NCBI RefSeq assembly: GCF_010095445.2
Contig: NZ_WFGV02000051.1
Span: forward strand, 1-42,589
From: Pseudomonas sp. TNT3
GTDB taxonomy: Bacteria; Pseudomonadota; Gammaproteobacteria; Pseudomonadales; Pseudomonadaceae
Direction of reading: 5' to 3'
Length of the DNA stretch: 42,589 bases
Numbering within the stretch: the first letter of the stretch is position 1; each line of letters begins with the position of its first letter. The notes under the pieces are model-generated. The model ran no database searches. It saw only the letters and a list, made by a program, of their open reading frames with translations, and was not told the DNA's origin. Shown here in pieces: positions 40,782 to 42,589 of the stretch. The translations under genes and the position numbers were made by a program.

Positions 40782-42589
40782 TCAATACAGATCGACGGGA
40801 TCAACATCCAGAGACCAGCGCACCGCCCGCCCGCTCGGCATCTGCTCCAACACCAGCAACCAACTGCTCAGTAATCGATGCAGCGGCGCCCGCGCTGTCG
40901 CCTGCAACAGCAGCTGCGCGCGATAGCGCCCCGCCCGACGTTCCATGGGAGCCGGCACTGGCCCAAGCAGCTCAATTCCGGTCAGATTCTGTTCGGCCAG
41001 CAAGCGTTCGGCCTCGCTGCACGCCTCATCGAGAAATCCCTCGGCCTGTCCTGGCTTGTGCGCTTCAGCCCGCAGCAGCGCCAAATGCGCAAATGGAGGC
41101 AAACCTGCCGAGCGCCGCTCACTGAGCGCCTGTTCGGCAAAGGCGAAATAACCCTGCTCGGTCAGTTGCACCAGCAGTGGATGATCGGCCAGGTGCGTCT
41201 GGATAATCACTCGTCCCGGCTCTTCAGCCCGGCCCGCGCGGCCAGCCACCTGAACAATCAATTGCGCCATGCGCTCACTGGCGCGGAAATCGCCGGAGAA
41301 CAGCCCGCCATCGGCATCCAGGATCGACACCAGGGTCACCCGAGGGAAATGGTGCCCTTTGGCAAGCATCTGCGTGCCCACCAGAATGCAGGGATGGCCC
41401 TTCTGGATGGTTGCGAACAATTGATTCATCGCGTCTTTGCGCGACGTGCTATCGCGATCCACCCGCAGTACTGGCACGTCCGGAAACAGAATCGCCAGCC
41501 GCTCTTCGGCACGCTCGGTGCCGGCTCCCACGGGCCGCAAGTCGACTTTGCCGCACTTCGGACAATGCCGGGGCACACGCTCAACGTAGCCGCAATGGTG
41601 GCAGCGCAGCTCGCCGGAACGCTGGTGCACGGTCATTCGCGCATCACAGCGCTGGCATTCGGACATCCAGCCGCAATCGTGACACAGCAGTGTCGGGGCA
41701 AATCCGCGGCGGTTGAGGAACACCAGCACTTGTTGCCCCGCCGCAAGCGTCTGGCCGATGGCCTGCTGCATGGGCCCGGAAATACCGCTGTCCAGTGGAC
41801 GGCTTTTCACGTCCAGACGCAGGAAGCGCGGCTGCTTGGCACCGCCGGCTCGCTCGTTCAGGCGCAGGAGCCCGTACCGACCGGTGTAGGCGTTGTGCAG
41901 GCTTTCCAGGGACGGCGTCGCCGAGCCGAGGACGATCGGGATGTTTTCCTGCCGTGCGCGCACCAGCGCCAGATCGCGGGCGTGGTAGCGCAGGCCTTCC
42001 TGCTGTTTGTAGGATCCGTCGTGCTCTTCGTCGATGATGATCAGGCCGGGATTTTTCATCGGCGTGAACAGTGCTGAACGCGTGCCGATAATGATGTCGG
42101 CGTCGCCATCGCGGGCGGCGAGCCAGGCTTCAAGGCGCTCGCGGTCGTTCACGGCTGAGTGGATCAGCGCAATGCGCGCATTGAATCGCTGTTCAAAGCG
42201 CGCCAGCGTTTGCGGGCCGAGGTTGATCTCTGGAATCAGTACCAGTGCCTGTTTGCCGGCCTTGAGGGTTTCGCGAATCAGTTGTAAATAGACTTCTGTC
42301 TTGCCGCTGCCTGTCACGCCGGCGAGCAGGAAGGCGTGGTAACTGTCGAACCCGGCGCGAATGGCCTCGTATGCCGCACGTTGTTCGGGATTGAGGGGCA
42401 ATTCTGGCTGAGCCAGCCAGTGCTCATGCCGAGCACCGGGGGCGTGCTTGCGGATCTCCACCTGCACCAGGCCTTTGGCCAGCAGCAAATCCAGACTGTC
42501 TTTGCTCAGCATCAGTTTGCTCAGCAATTGATGGGCGACGCCGTGGGGGTGCTGGGCAAGGGTCGCCAGCGCTTCACGCTGGCGCGGGG
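40782..42589 (-). CDS. priA: Primosomal protein N' (PriA helicase), C-terminal 80 percent
   Basis: PriA restarts stalled or collapsed replication forks by recognising their structure and loading the replisome. It is a 3'-to-5' helicase. About 600 residues lie here, and the frame runs open through the right edge. Walker A GVTGSGKTEVYLQ, the IIDEEHDGSYK box and later helicase motifs (GSATPSLESL, VGTQMLAKGHHFP, VQVAGRAGR) are visible. The zinc domain holds eight cysteines in CHDCGWMSECQRC and CHHCGYVERVPRHCPKC. The N-terminal DNA-binding domain lies mostly outside the window. The 149-base gap to argS holds the argS promoter. Confidence 0.95.
   Translation of the reverse strand, partial: PRQREALATLAQHPHGVAHQLLSKLMLSKDSLDLLLAKGLVQVEIRKHAPGARHEHWLAQPELPLNPEQRAAYEAIRAGFDSYHAFLLAGVTGSGKTEVYLQLIRETLKAGKQALVLIPEINLGPQTLARFEQRFNARIALIHSAVNDRERLEAWLAARDGDADIIIGTRSALFTPMKNPGLIIIDEEHDGSYKQQEGLRYHARDLALVRARQENIPIVLGSATPSLESLHNAYTGRYGLLRLNERAGGAKQPRFLRLDVKSRPLDSGISGPMQQAIGQTLAAGQQVLVFLNRRGFAPTLLCHDCGWMSECQRCDARMTVHQRSGELRCHHCGYVERVPRHCPKCGKVDLRPVGAGTERAEERLAILFPDVPVLRVDRDSTSRKDAMNQLFATIQKGHPCILVGTQMLAKGHHFPRVTLVSILDADGGLFSGDFRASERMAQLIVQVAGRAGRAEEPGRVIIQTHLADHPLLVQLTEQGYFAFAEQALSERRSAGLPPFAHLALLRAEAHKPGQAEGFLDEACSEAERLLAEQNLTGIELLGPVPAPMERRAGRYRAQLLLQATARAPLHRLLSSWLLVLEQMPSGRAVRWSLDVDPVDLY

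Noticed and set aside
1..42589. Prophage, defence, secretion or biosynthetic island genes
   Set aside because: All identified genes are common chromosomal Pseudomonas genes in the expected order; no integrase, tRNA attachment site or composition shift was seen.

Overview
The window reads as a chromosomal segment of a Pseudomonas from the fluorescens/putida side of the genus. Coding sequence is GC-rich and dense. Intergenic spaces are studded with inverted-pair REP elements of the kind typical of P. fluorescens-group genomes. From memory, the gene order from the hut cluster through opgGH, tat, ubi, pha and hslVU to priA follows the P. aeruginosa PAO1 region around PA5050-PA5100. No transposase, phage, CRISPR or RNA gene was found.

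Layout. 1-10201 (+): histidine utilisation. This covers the end of hutU, an NCS1 permease, the HutXWV ABC importer, two histidase-family genes, hutI and hutG. 10403-11808 (+): pip-dtd. 12131-16517 (+): opgGH for periplasmic glucans. 16784-19470 (+): a polar amino acid ABC importer (binding protein, permease, ATPase). 19614-21530 (-): a chemoreceptor with a FliA-type promoter. 21749-24743 (-): hisI-hisE-tatABC-rsmE. 24834-27828 (-): ubiE-ubiJ-ubiB. 27983-29857 (+): a PHA-associated small protein, phaI and phaF. 30059-35186 (-): phaC1-phaZ-phaC2-phaD, with a -24/-12 promoter before phaC1. 35442-38894 (-): a DUF971 protein, hslVU with a heat-shock promoter, and a SPOR protein. 38896-42589 (-): argS and the C-terminal part of priA.

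How they work together. HutXWV and probably the NCS1 permease bring in histidine or urocanate. HutH2, HutU, HutI and HutG then convert histidine to glutamate, formate and ammonia. The pha block makes, coats and degrades medium-chain-length polyhydroxyalkanoate granules. TatABC exports folded proteins, UbiE/J/B serve ubiquinone synthesis, and HslVU is the heat-shock protease.

The most striking observation is the first histidase paralogue (4887-6413). It keeps the family fold and most active-site landmarks, but the Ala-Ser-Gly triplet that forms the MIO cofactor is missing as a clean three-codon gap. The active-site Tyr280 and Phe329 equivalents are also changed. It sits in the same operon as an intact histidase. 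Other sequence-level finds are near-consensus sigma-32, sigma-54, sigma-28 and sigma-70 promoters, a short leader ORF before opgG, an operator-like palindrome before the amino acid importer, and thirteen REP doublets, several inside operons.
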